24,409 nucleotides of DNA, taken from positions 1-24,409 of IMG/VR virus record IMGVR_UViG_3300042892_004874, one strand, 5' to 3'. A model generated the notes under the pieces. The model was not told the DNA's origin. It was given only the letters and a program-made list of their open reading frames with translations, and ran no database searches. The DNA comes from a virus. Both the position numbers and the translations under genes were made by a program. This document shows positions 7,320-12,830 of the stretch, piece after piece (the first letter of the stretch is position 1; each line of letters begins with the position of its first letter).

Positions 7320-7667
7320 TTATCGCTTGAACCAGGCGAGGAAGCGCTTACGTAGTGCTGCTGGCTTTACGTCGTTAGCGTAGATGACCTTGCCATTCAC
7401 TGTTGCAGAGATGTTCGCAGTTGAGGTGGATGAAGCGGTATTGAATGCTTCCCAAATCTTTTCTGCTGACTCAACTACATTCTGTACGCTGTCTGTGTTA
7501 CCCGTGGCTGTTTTGGCCGCCTTCTTGGCTACTGACTTCTTGACAGAAGGTTTCTTAGCGGAAGGCTTCTTAGCAGGGGTCTTCTTGGCAACAGCCTTCT
7601 TAGCGACAGCCTTCTTAGGAGCTGCCTTCTTAGCGGTTGTCTTCTTTGGTGTTGGTTTGTTTGCCAT
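7320..7667 (-). CDS. Histone H1-like Lys/Ala/Pro-rich DNA-binding protein
   Basis: A 115-residue protein. Residues about 5-50 are tandem four-residue repeats of the K-K-A/T/P/S-x type (AKKAAPKKAVAKK and so on), like the C-terminal tails of histone H1 and bacterial HU/H1-like proteins, which bind DNA through charge. The C-terminal 65 residues form a separate folded segment (NVVESAEKIWEAFNTASS ... ALRKRFLAWFKR). I start it at the ATG at 7667; a longer frame to 7751 would add 28 residues and overlap the divergent gene. TAATCT ends 7 nt before this ATG, again suggesting a leaderless start. The probable role is compaction or organisation of phage DNA. An ACCCGT site lies at 7500. Confidence 0.75.
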   Translation of the reverse strand: MANKPTPKKTTAKKAAPKKAVAKKAVAKKTPAKKPSAKKPSVKKSVAKKAAKTATGNTDSVQNVVESAEKIWEAFNTASSTSTANISATVNGKVIYANDVKPAALRKRFLAWFKR

Positions 7668-7727
7668 GCTTGACAGATTAGTCCACCTGATTCCCTGGTG
7701 GCGGAAGTAGTCGTGTAGCTTGGAGTG

Positions 7728-8357
7728 ATGGGAGAAGCCAAATATCCACATCGTCTTGACAAGCTAGCCATCTCTATGATGTCGGCTATGAATGCCAAAG
7801 AGCAGGCTGTCAAGAAATACGGCATAGGCGAAGAGATACCCCTCAGTATTATCTGCTGGTCAGGGGACAAGATAAGTCTCGTATTGTCAGCATCTTGGGA
7901 AGTACAGAAAAGCGCGCCTTCTGACAGATTCGGCAAGGTTAATGATGCACTGTGTATAGCAAGGAAGGGATGGGGTATCGACGCCTTCACTCTCATTGCT
8001 GAGGGGTTCTGCTCTACTGACCCCTCTGTTACTGATGGCATGGACCTGAGAGAGGCGTTCATCAAGCCTGGTATGCCAGTGTCTGAGTGTATTGCCATCA
8101 CACACACAGAGCCAGAAGAGGTGACCTTCATAGCAAAGCCATTCTCACTCACGTATCCAAAGAGGGTTGTATGGGAAGAGGAGCTGTACTTTCCTGGACA
8201 AACAAGGATACGTGGTCAAGACTCTATGTATCCAAGACTAATGAGCAAGGTACTCACTGATGTGGAGTATGAATTACCACCCGTGGACGAAAATGCGTAT
8301 TACGAAGAGTTGAGCGAGGGCCTAGCAGAGCATGGCTTTGCATGCCAATGGCTATGA
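7728..8357 (+). CDS. Hypothetical phage protein, about 209 residues
   Basis: Begins MGEAKYPHRLDKLAISMMSA. It is a mixed alpha/beta soluble protein with no motif I can name: a central stretch around DALCIARKGWGIDAFTLIAEGF, then an acidic C-terminal region with YEELSEGLAEHGF. The ATG at 7728 has GGAG immediately before it, perhaps too close; a GTG at 7725 is the alternative. The last 16 nt overlap the next gene, so the two form an operon. It contains one ACCCGT site (8279). Function unknown. Confidence 0.7.
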   Translation: MGEAKYPHRLDKLAISMMSAMNAKEQAVKKYGIGEEIPLSIICWSGDKISLVLSASWEVQKSAPSDRFGKVNDALCIARKGWGIDAFTLIAEGFCSTDPSVTDGMDLREAFIKPGMPVSECIAITHTEPEEVTFIAKPFSLTYPKRVVWEEELYFPGQTRIRGQDSMYPRLMSKVLTDVEYELPPVDENAYYEELSEGLAEHGFACQWL

Positions 8358-8587
8358 TGTGGTCGTGGATACTGAGCACAGTAGGCGTCATAGGGCTGTA
8401 CCTAGTAGGCAGGAGGCATTGGTGGGGCTGGTGCATAGCCTTCATCAATGAGTGTCTGTGGTGCGTGTATGCGGTCTCTACTAAGCAGTATGGGTTTATC
8501 TTGGGTGCTATGGCATATGGCGCTATACATGTAGTCAATGCCACTAAGTGGAGGGGTGAGTTACCCGTATCGCCCGTGGACTCCTAG
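8342..8587 (+). CDS. Small membrane protein, about 3 transmembrane helices
   Basis: An 81-residue protein with hydrophobic segments at about residues 6-22 (WSWILSTVGVIGLYLVG), 26-43 (WWGWCIAFINECLWCVYA) and 50-65 (YGFILGAMAYGAIHVV), separated by short basic or polar loops. It is reminiscent of small Trp-rich membrane proteins of actinophages, whose function is not known. It overlaps the upstream stop by 16 nt. Its last codons contain the ACCCGT site at 8563 and a GCCCGT variant at 8572, the right-hand limit of that motif array. It might affect the host envelope, but that is a guess. Confidence 0.7.
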   Translation: MPMAMMWSWILSTVGVIGLYLVGRRHWWGWCIAFINECLWCVYAVSTKQYGFILGAMAYGAIHVVNATKWRGELPVSPVDS

Positions 8588-8636
8588 GCGATTCACACAC
8601 AGTAGAAGCGTGACTCATAGACACACAGTTATACAC

Positions 8637-9158
8637 TTAGGTAAAGCAACTAGGTATGCGCTTATCTCCACGCTTGTAGATGTCAACAGTAGAGAGATGT
8701 TCTGGCTTGATAGTTCCACTGTACGTGTACGACACGAGCTTGGATGGCAGGGTATTGGTGTGCACGTCTCCACTATCGGCCTTATTCACTGTGAGTAGTG
8801 AGCGGTCAAGGTGCTGTGTGGATACAGCGAGTACGACAGCGCTGTTGTGGTGCTTACTGTCTATGCTGGGCATCTCTACTCCATCTACGACTATCCAAGA
8901 CACACTGTCTATACGAGTGTAGTTACGTGCTGCTAGGAAGCCTGCTGAACAGTCAGGGTCATTGGCTAAGTTAATTACACCAACATCATTAGGGACTAGG
9001 CCTATCGAGTAGATGAGGGGTATTACGTCATCTAATGTGGCATGGTAAATTGTCTTTGGAATCGTGTCTTCTAGTAGCATTGCAGCCTTCTTACTGTATG
9101 TGTATATGTGAATCATAGCGACTATCTCTGTGTGGTCCTGAGCATTGAGGCGATTCAT
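8637..9158 (-). CDS. Possible ADP-ribosyltransferase-like protein
   Basis: A 173-residue protein. An N-terminal TIYHATLDDVIPLIYSIGLV motif, then INLANDPDCSAGFLA, and a C-terminal SYTYSGTIKPEHLSTVDI together follow the layout seen in small phage proteins of the ART/KptA-like fold: an H-T/A-T strand for NAD, a Y/N-L-x-x-D-P segment, and a G-x-I-P/K-P-E-H-L ending. If correct, it would transfer ADP-ribose or act on NAD-derived substrates. I cannot identify a catalytic glutamate with confidence. ATGs at 9158 and 9116 are both possible starts, neither with a clear ribosome binding site. It converges on the membrane protein gene with a 49-nt gap. The fold is inference from motif order. Confidence 0.55.
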   Translation of the reverse strand: MNRLNAQDHTEIVAMIHIYTYSKKAAMLLEDTIPKTIYHATLDDVIPLIYSIGLVPNDVGVINLANDPDCSAGFLAARNYTRIDSVSWIVVDGVEMPSIDSKHHNSAVVLAVSTQHLDRSLLTVNKADSGDVHTNTLPSKLVSYTYSGTIKPEHLSTVDIYKRGDKRIPSCFT

Positions 9159-9363
9159 TCTGATAGGCAGGTGAACAGGCAGGCTAATAACTAATTATTT
9201 ATTGGCTACATAGGAATGAGAGTGGGGTCGGCTTGCAGTGTAAGTATCGGGGCTGTCGTGAACTTTCCGCTATCCGATGCGGGGAGGGGGGGGAGCGTGC
9301 GGAATATTTTTAGCACCAGCATTCCTTGGATAGATTTATCCAAACCTGGTCTAGACTGACGTC
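9159..9363. other. Gene-free 205-nt stretch with G-tract and palindrome
   Basis: No gene is seen. It holds a purine tract with 14 G and one A interruption pattern (GGGGAGGGGGGGGAG, 9281-9295) and an 18-bp palindrome at 9326-9343, and lies between two differently oriented gene groups. The ACCCGT array ends about 0.6 kb to its left, so this stretch may mark a module boundary, a genome terminus or an origin-like region. Confidence 0.5.
9326..9343. repeat. Inverted repeat TTGGATA-GATT-TATCCAA
   Basis: A perfect 7-bp inverted repeat with a 4-nt centre, ending 8 nt before a TAGACT -10-like hexamer (9352-9357) that lies 6 nt upstream of the ATG at 9364. The position is that of an operator overlapping the -35 region. 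Confidence 0.45.
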
Positions 9364-9474
9364 ATGAACAAGATTCTTTCCTTTTCAATCATTGCCGGTT
9401 GCGTTTTGCTTGTTGCCTATCTAGTGCGCAAGCTTACCCCTAAAAAATACTGGAAAGATACCTATTTCAGATAA
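9364..9474 (+). CDS. 36-residue single-pass membrane peptide
   Basis: MNKILSFSIIAGCVLLVAYL followed by a basic tail (VRKLTPKKYWKDTYFR). One hydrophobic helix with a positively charged end suggests N-out or N-in single-pass topology. It has no Shine-Dalgarno sequence; TAGACT 6 nt before the ATG suggests a leaderless mRNA. It is flanked on both sides by AT-rich palindromes (9326-9343 and 9470-9481), so it may be separately regulated. Confidence 0.45.
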   Translation: MNKILSFSIIAGCVLLVAYLVRKLTPKKYWKDTYFR

Positions 9475-9481
9475 ATTTATC
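9470..9481. repeat. Palindrome GATAAATTTATC
   Basis: A perfect 12-bp palindrome overlapping the stop codon of the 36-residue peptide. It shares the core GATWWATTTATC with the inverted repeat upstream of the same gene (9328-9341), so both could be sites for one dimeric regulator. Confidence 0.35.
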
Positions 9482-9498
9482 CGATAAAAAAGGGCACG

Positions 9499-9526
9499 AA
9501 AAAAGCGCCCCCCGAAAGGAGCGCTT
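9499..9526 (-). terminator. Rho-independent terminator for leftward transcription
   Basis: On the minus strand, AAGCGC/GCGCTT arms (9521-9526 with 9503-9508) and an inner GG/CC enclose a TTTC loop, followed by a run of T (9499-9504 as A on the + strand). It sits 22 nt downstream of the gene ending at 9549. Confidence 0.75.
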
Positions 9527-9548
9527 CAATCGTAGGAGGTTGAACTAT

Positions 9549-9899
9549 TTAGCCCTCGGTGACGGTGAATGCAACTGTCATGTTTGCACCAGCGGTGCTT
9601 GAACCAACACCTGAGACATCGAGGCTCACGAGGTCGCCTTTTGCGAAGTCGCAATTGACTGCAGTAAGTGTTCCTTCGTCTGAAGTTCCTGCTGCTGCGA
9701 TTGAGAAGGCTGCTGCTACATCAGAACCGACTTTAAGGTCTGCGGTAAGTGCTGAGCCTACTGGGGCTGTGGTGACGGCTACATAAGCGCCTGTGATTTT
9801 GCCAGCAAATGGCATAGCCATTGTGACGATGCTGGTTGTGGCAAGTGTGCCAGCAATGTTCAATGTGATGGTTGTTGGTGCAAGTACTGCTGTTGACAT
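9549..9899 (-). CDS. Ala/Thr/Val-rich beta protein, possible virion surface protein
   Basis: A 116-residue protein, MSTAVLAPTTITLNIAGTLA..., composed almost entirely of small and beta-branched residues with repeated strand patterns (ITGAYVAVTTAPVGSALTAD, LVSLDVSGVG, ANMTVAFTVTEG). This composition is typical of phage decoration, fibre or head-tail surface proteins. It has one Cys and very few charged residues. A strong ribosome binding site (AGGAGA) precedes the ATG, and it has its own terminator (9499-9526), so it is likely a monocistronic, highly expressed unit. The structural role is inferred from composition, not homology. Confidence 0.65.
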   Translation of the reverse strand: MSTAVLAPTTITLNIAGTLATTSIVTMAMPFAGKITGAYVAVTTAPVGSALTADLKVGSDVAAAFSIAAAGTSDEGTLTAVNCDFAKGDLVSLDVSGVGSSTAGANMTVAFTVTEG

Positions 9900-9983
9900 G
9901 ATTTCTCCTATAAGTCAGGTGCCGTGTGGGCTAAATAAATTATGGCATGGGCAGGTACCCCAATGGCAGAAGTTATGAAGTTT

Positions 9984-10169
9984 TTATATACCGTCGTCAA
10001 TGGATTTATCGATAATTTCGCTAACTTGCTCTTCTTTTAAAGAGCGTCCCAGGGCTGTTGGACCCCATAGTTCTTCGCCTTCATCGTTAATTCCGACTAC
10101 CTCGATGAGACCTATACGTTGCAGGGCTAAAAGGTCCTTCATTATTTCTTCTTTGGGGGTCATTTTCAT
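9984..10169 (-). CDS. Small hypothetical protein
   Basis: A 61-residue acidic protein (MKMTPKEEIMKDLLALQRIG...), probably helix then strand then helix; the LLALQRIGLIEVVGINDEGE stretch resembles a small winged-helix piece with a beta turn. Its ATG overlaps the stop of the upstream gene by 4 nt (ATGA). It could be a minimal DNA-binding protein, but this is weak. Confidence 0.5.
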   Translation of the reverse strand: MKMTPKEEIMKDLLALQRIGLIEVVGINDEGEELWGPTALGRSLKEEQVSEIIDKSIDDGI

Positions 10170-10432
10170 AGTTCCATTTCTGATGCTTTTAGTAGGATGT
10201 GACGAAGGGAGTACGCGATTGTGTTATTTATCTCAAAAGTGCCCCAAATTTCGTCATTTGGCTGCGTTTCTCGTTTTGTTGCAAACGAATCGTTGATTGC
10301 CTTAATAGAAATGTTTGCCATTTCTTCATGGAAAATAAATGCCTCTACTACGAGGTCTACTATCTTTTGTATATCTAAGTCTGAGCGCTCTATTCCAAGA
10401 TGAGCGATGAGACGCTGGTCTATATCTGCCAT
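10166..10432 (-). CDS. Small hypothetical helical protein
   Basis: An 88-residue protein starting MADIDQRLIAHLGIERSDLD, largely alpha-helical and acidic. AAGGA lies a few bases before the ATG. It is the first gene of a two-gene leftward unit and overlaps the next gene by 4 nt. No family is recognised. Confidence 0.55.
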   Translation of the reverse strand: MADIDQRLIAHLGIERSDLDIQKIVDLVVEAFIFHEEMANISIKAINDSFATKRETQPNDEIWGTFEINNTIAYSLRHILLKASEMEL

Positions 10433-10467
10433 TTTTCCTTCATTTCTCCCCTCTCATTAGTGCATCT

Positions 10468-10491
10468 GGAGGCTGTCTTTCAACAGCCCCC
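10468..10491. repeat. Intergenic hairpin
   Basis: GGCTGT (10471-10476) pairs with ACAGCC (10483-10488) across a 6-nt loop, with partial extension outward. It lies between two leftward genes. No T-run follows on either strand, so termination is uncertain; RNA processing or pausing is possible. Confidence 0.35.
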
Positions 10492-10538
10492 AAACACTAG
10501 TATTTTGCCTGTGCATAACTAATCGTAGGACAGGCGGA

Positions 10539-10979
10539 CTACGAGTCGTACTCCTCATTTAGCATTAGTTCAGACACCTGCGCCGGCAAAAGCAAGAATC
10601 CCTTTGCAGGATTATCACTTGAGGAGGCGAAGGCCGTTTTACTGAGTGCCGAGTAGTTCTTACGAAGATAGCGCTTAATTCGGTCAACCGCAACTATTAC
10701 AAAAGCGCCATCAAGATGATATTGATAAACCCACCATTTGGCGGTCGTCACATTGATTCCGCTTTTGACCCAGTCTTCCGTTCCATCTTGCTTGAGGCGA
10801 CGCTTTGGCCACTGTTCGGTTTCTATGACCATTTTCCCATTGCGGTATCGGTCGGTCTTGACCTCAATATCACCGGACGAAATGTCTTGGATAAATTTAC
10901 GCAAAACATCTTCGCCGGCTTCACCGAACGCCAGGTCCATCAAAAAGTTGGGGGCTTGGATGTCGTACTTATTGGTCAT
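10539..10979 (-). CDS. PD-(D/E)XK-like nuclease or related phage protein
   Basis: A 146-residue protein. Residues about 35-58 read SSGDIEVKTDRYRNGKMVIE: an acidic residue, then E-V-K, then a strand ending in E, the layout of the PD-(D/E)XK restriction-endonuclease fold. A TTAKWWVYQYHLDGAFVIVA stretch then gives the expected helix and core strand. Phage members act as Holliday-junction resolvases or restriction-type nucleases. A candidate leaderless promoter lies directly upstream. It is divergently arranged with the gene at 11097. The fold call is from motif spacing only. Confidence 0.55.
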   Translation of the reverse strand: MTNKYDIQAPNFLMDLAFGEAGEDVLRKFIQDISSGDIEVKTDRYRNGKMVIETEQWPKRRLKQDGTEDWVKSGINVTTAKWWVYQYHLDGAFVIVAVDRIKRYLRKNYSALSKTAFASSSDNPAKGFLLLPAQVSELMLNEEYDS

Positions 10980-10986
10980 GGTGGCT

Positions 10987-11015
10987 ACGATACATCGAGC
11001 CGATGATTATTGCAA
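10987..11015 (-). promoter_or_regulatory. Candidate leaderless promoter for the nuclease-like gene
   Basis: Read leftward: TTGCAA (11015-11010), 17 nt, TATCGT (10992-10987). The ATG follows after 7 nt, with no Shine-Dalgarno sequence in between. Confidence 0.5.
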
Positions 11016-11041
11016 CCTAATAAAAAAATCGCTAAGATATG

Positions 11042-11070
11042 TTGCGTAGTGAAAAACATCGCTATATGAT
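11042..11070 (+). promoter_or_regulatory. Promoter for the gene at 11097
   Basis: TTGCGT (11042-11047), 17 nt, TATGAT (11065-11070), followed by a short leader carrying AGGAGG (11087-11092). It diverges from the promoter at 10987-11015. Confidence 0.55.
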
Positions 11071-11096
11071 TGGGCATCCAACCTACAGGAGGAAAC

Positions 11097-11336
11097 ATGA
11101 CAAAGCCGAAAAGCTATAAAGAACTAAAAGATTCTGGATTCGTAAGCCGTGGTCGCGCCAAGCCGGCGATGTCGTCTGACGAAATCGAAGAGCGTCGCGA
11201 GCGTGAGCGTTTGGCAAACCGCCAGCGTCAGGAAGCGCGTCGTCGTGCAGCTATGGTGCTGCAACATAATTACCGTAGTGAGTTTTCAGAGCTGTACCAG
11301 CGCGAACTCGCAAACATACAGTCCGAAGAGAACTAA
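11097..11336 (+). CDS. Small Arg-rich coiled-coil protein
   Basis: A 79-residue protein, MTKPKSYKELKDSGFVSRGR..., whose centre is a long charged helix (EERRERERLANRQRQEARRR). I chose the ATG at 11097 because a perfect AGGAGG sits 4 nt before it; the frame from 11070 lies within the promoter. The very basic helix suggests nucleic-acid or ribosome binding. No family is recognised. It ends 6 nt before a tRNA-like element. Confidence 0.6.
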   Translation: MTKPKSYKELKDSGFVSRGRAKPAMSSDEIEERRERERLANRQRQEARRRAAMVLQHNYRSEFSELYQRELANIQSEEN

Positions 11337-11342
11337 ATTCTC

Positions 11343-11418
11343 GCGGGCGTATCCCCTCACTCTTATAAAGTGTAGAAAGGGTAGTCGGTACACGTGGGTT
11401 CAATCCCCACCGTCCGCA
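11343..11418 (+). tRNA. tRNA-like element with non-canonical centre (possible degenerate tRNA-Ile, TAT)
   Basis: Acceptor arms GCGGGCG (11343-11349) and CGTCCGC (11411-11417) pair over 7 bp with one G-T. A perfect T arm GTGGG-TTCAATC-CCCAC (11394-11410) and discriminator A follow, and the total is 76 nt, a normal tRNA length. In between, CACT-CTTATAA-AGTG (11358-11372) looks like an anticodon arm (TAT), but only 8 nt separate it from the acceptor, so no D arm fits. A D-loop-like AGTCGGTA (11383-11390) instead lies 3' of it. It may be a rearranged or decayed tRNA, or a tRNA mimic. Confidence 0.5.
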
Positions 11419-11432
11419 CCCTGGAAGGAACC

Positions 11433-11537
11433 ATGAATCAATCAGTCCTATATTACGCAGGCATATGCATAGGTTTTTCCGCAGGTTTACTTGTGGGGTA
11501 TGCTTGTTGTCTTATTTCTAAAAACAAAAAAAAGTAA
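11433..11537 (+). CDS. 34-residue single-pass membrane peptide
   Basis: MNQSVLYYAGICIGFSAGLL continuing VGYACCLIS and a poly-lysine tail (KNKKK). A good ribosome binding site (AAGGA, 5 nt before the ATG) supports translation. It starts 14 nt after the tRNA-like element and precedes a second small membrane protein, so the three may share a transcript. The function is unknown. Confidence 0.5.
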   Translation: MNQSVLYYAGICIGFSAGLLVGYACCLISKNKKK

Positions 11538-11554
11538 CCCCGTAAGGAGCAATA

Positions 11555-11761
11555 GTGGAAATAGCTATTCTTATCGTAATGATTTTTACTTCATTTTTTA
11601 TGGGCAGGCTGTCAGTTTGGCCCAAAAATAAAAAATTTTTGAAGGTGTCATCCGAGTTATCAAACATGACCGCGAGTCGCGACAACTGGCGTGAAAAATA
11701 TCTCGTGACTGTTATGCGTGCAAAAATGAAAGAAATGCACGAAAAGCCAGAGATAGATTAA
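11555..11761 (+). CDS. Small membrane-anchored coiled-coil protein
   Basis: A 68-residue protein, with GTG start preceded by AAGGAG at suitable spacing. Residues 2-20 (EIAILIVMIFTSFFMGRLS) form one transmembrane helix, and the rest is a charged cytoplasmic helix ending KEMHEKPEID. This layout resembles phage spanin- or holin-accessory-type proteins, but it is not beside the lysin. It converges on the ParB-like gene with a 4-nt overlap. Confidence 0.6.
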   Translation: MEIAILIVMIFTSFFMGRLSVWPKNKKFLKVSSELSNMTASRDNWREKYLVTVMRAKMKEMHEKPEID

Positions 11762-12522
11762 AAATCTCCGTGTGCGTCGATGAACATCATGAGGCGCTCT
11801 GCTGTGGTTGCGCCTTCATAGACAGTCGATGAGCGCAAAAAGCGAATAAAGTCATACCAGTGACGCTGCTGGTCTGATGAATCAAACACGAGTGTGTATT
11901 GAACTACAGCTTTTGTGCTTCCGCTTGAATCTATTGCCGTGCTCCCCATTGCTGCTGCAGCATTTGAGTCAACACCAGGCTTTGCTGTGATTACGGTGTC
12001 GCCCGTTACTTTGTCAAACGAAATGTCAGCGTTCGTGAGAGGCTCAGCAACGAATACGGGAGGAATGTATCCACCTTCATATTCTTCATCGCCCCCGTAT
12101 TTATTAGAATGTTCTGTGAGTGCAGCAATTTCGAATTCATCCCACTGCAGGGAATCCATAAGACCGCCATACGACTCATCGATTTGTGACAAAAGGTCCA
12201 AGACCATTGATTCATCTGTAGAGCCAAGCTCCATTGTTCTGTTGTCTGCAAGCGCAAATGCAATCGCTCGCGCATCGTCTGATTCCATTTGAACAGAAGC
12301 TATTTCTGGCCAGCCCAATGATTTAGCAGCTTGAAGTTGGTGGTTGCCGGCGATAACGGTATAGGTACCATCATCATTAGGGCGTACAACTATCGGCTTA
12401 ATTTGTCCGAACTCGGAATACGATGCAGCGATTGCTTGAACGTTTCCTTTTCTTGGGTTGTTTTCCAGCGGAACAAGTAGCTCTAATGGTAAAGCTAAGT
12501 GTTGAATACTTTCGTGAATCAC
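11758..12522 (-). CDS. ParB/Srx-like N-terminal domain protein
   Basis: A 254-residue protein. Residues about 12-75 match the ParB N-terminal (ParB/sulfiredoxin) fold: LVPLENNPRKGNVQAIAASY, then GQIKPIVVR and YTVIAGNHQLQAAKSLGW. The usual G-E-R-R/H phosphate-binding box reads G-N-H-Q here, a variant common in phage ParB-like proteins. After about residue 130 the protein is acidic and then beta-rich, unlike chromosomal ParB, and it lacks a clear HTH. Phage relatives include CTPases, nucleases and DNA-modification accessories. The GTG start overlaps the upstream stop by 4 nt. The family is secure, the activity is not. Confidence 0.75.
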   Translation of the reverse strand: MIHESIQHLALPLELLVPLENNPRKGNVQAIAASYSEFGQIKPIVVRPNDDGTYTVIAGNHQLQAAKSLGWPEIASVQMESDDARAIAFALADNRTMELGSTDESMVLDLLSQIDESYGGLMDSLQWDEFEIAALTEHSNKYGGDEEYEGGYIPPVFVAEPLTNADISFDKVTGDTVITAKPGVDSNAAAAMGSTAIDSSGSTKAVVQYTLVFDSSDQQRHWYDFIRFLRSSTVYEGATTAERLMMFIDAHGDF

Positions 12523-12761
12523 AGCTCTAGCGTCTCCGTCGACTGAAGCTTCATCTCTGCGGTAATGATGTCTCCATCTACCTTAATAATCTCAATTCCT
12601 AGGATGTGAAGCACAGAACGAGCCAGTTCGCTCATACTGTTATCTAGCTCAAATAGGTCTTTATCCGATAGGTCACCGGGGTCGGTCATGTCCAAAAACT
12701 CGTCGCGGATGTGCTCCAGCATGGATAAACGAACATCAGAAAATTTTTTTTCAATTGGCAT
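12519..12761 (-). CDS. Small acidic hypothetical protein
   Basis: An 80-residue acidic helical protein (MPIEKKFSDVRLSMLEHIRD...), with no recognised family. It sits just upstream of, and overlaps (GTGA), the ParB-like gene, so the two are coupled. TAGGCT lies 6 nt before the ATG without a Shine-Dalgarno sequence, another likely leaderless start. Its 5' end abuts the divergent SSB promoter. Confidence 0.55.
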   Translation of the reverse strand: MPIEKKFSDVRLSMLEHIRDEFLDMTDPGDLSDKDLFELDNSMSELARSVLHILGIEIIKVDGDIITAEMKLQSTETLEL

Positions 12762-12789
12762 TGCATTAGCCTAGCATCGTGGTTATACT
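12761..12789 (+). promoter_or_regulatory. Promoter of the SSB gene
   Basis: TTGCAT (12761-12766), 17 nt, TATACT (12784-12789), followed by a leader of about 35 nt with a GAGGAG ribosome binding site before the SSB ATG. It diverges from the start of the small acidic gene. Confidence 0.6.
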
Positions 12790-12830
12790 TTCATGCAGAG
12801 GCCACCGGCCACTAACCACGAGGAGACTAC

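Larger units (their letters stand above)
115..8577 (+). repeat. Dispersed, strand-polar ACCCGT(R) motif array
   Basis: Exact ACCCGT on the + strand starts at 115, 777, 1245, 1988, 2265, 2470, 2561, 3155, 3174, 3939, 4272, 5038, 5332, 5580, 5674, 6070, 6355, 7185, 7500, 8279 and 8563. The base after is G or A in 20 of 21, the base before is most often T, and the best form is TTACCCGTGG. One-mismatch forms occur at about 1361, 1495, 2843, 4949, 6755 and 8572. No reverse complement (ACGGGT) was seen in this interval. The sites lie in rightward genes, leftward genes and between genes. Confidence 0.85.

Noticed and set aside
7529-8152. 207-codon leftward frame
   Set aside because: It is a shadow of the 7728-8357 gene, and its basic tail is the Lys-repeat DNA of the histone-like gene read in another frame.
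115-8577. ACCCGT copies explained as Thr-Arg codon preference
   Set aside because: The same strand orientation holds in leftward genes, where it reads ACGGGT (Thr-Gly), in other frames (Tyr-Pro), and in the non-coding site at 4272; right-hand genes with Thr-Arg and Thr-Gly pairs do not use it.
11070-11096. Upstream start at 11070 for the Arg-rich protein
   Set aside because: It overlaps the -10 hexamer, while the ATG at 11097 has a perfect AGGAGG just before it.
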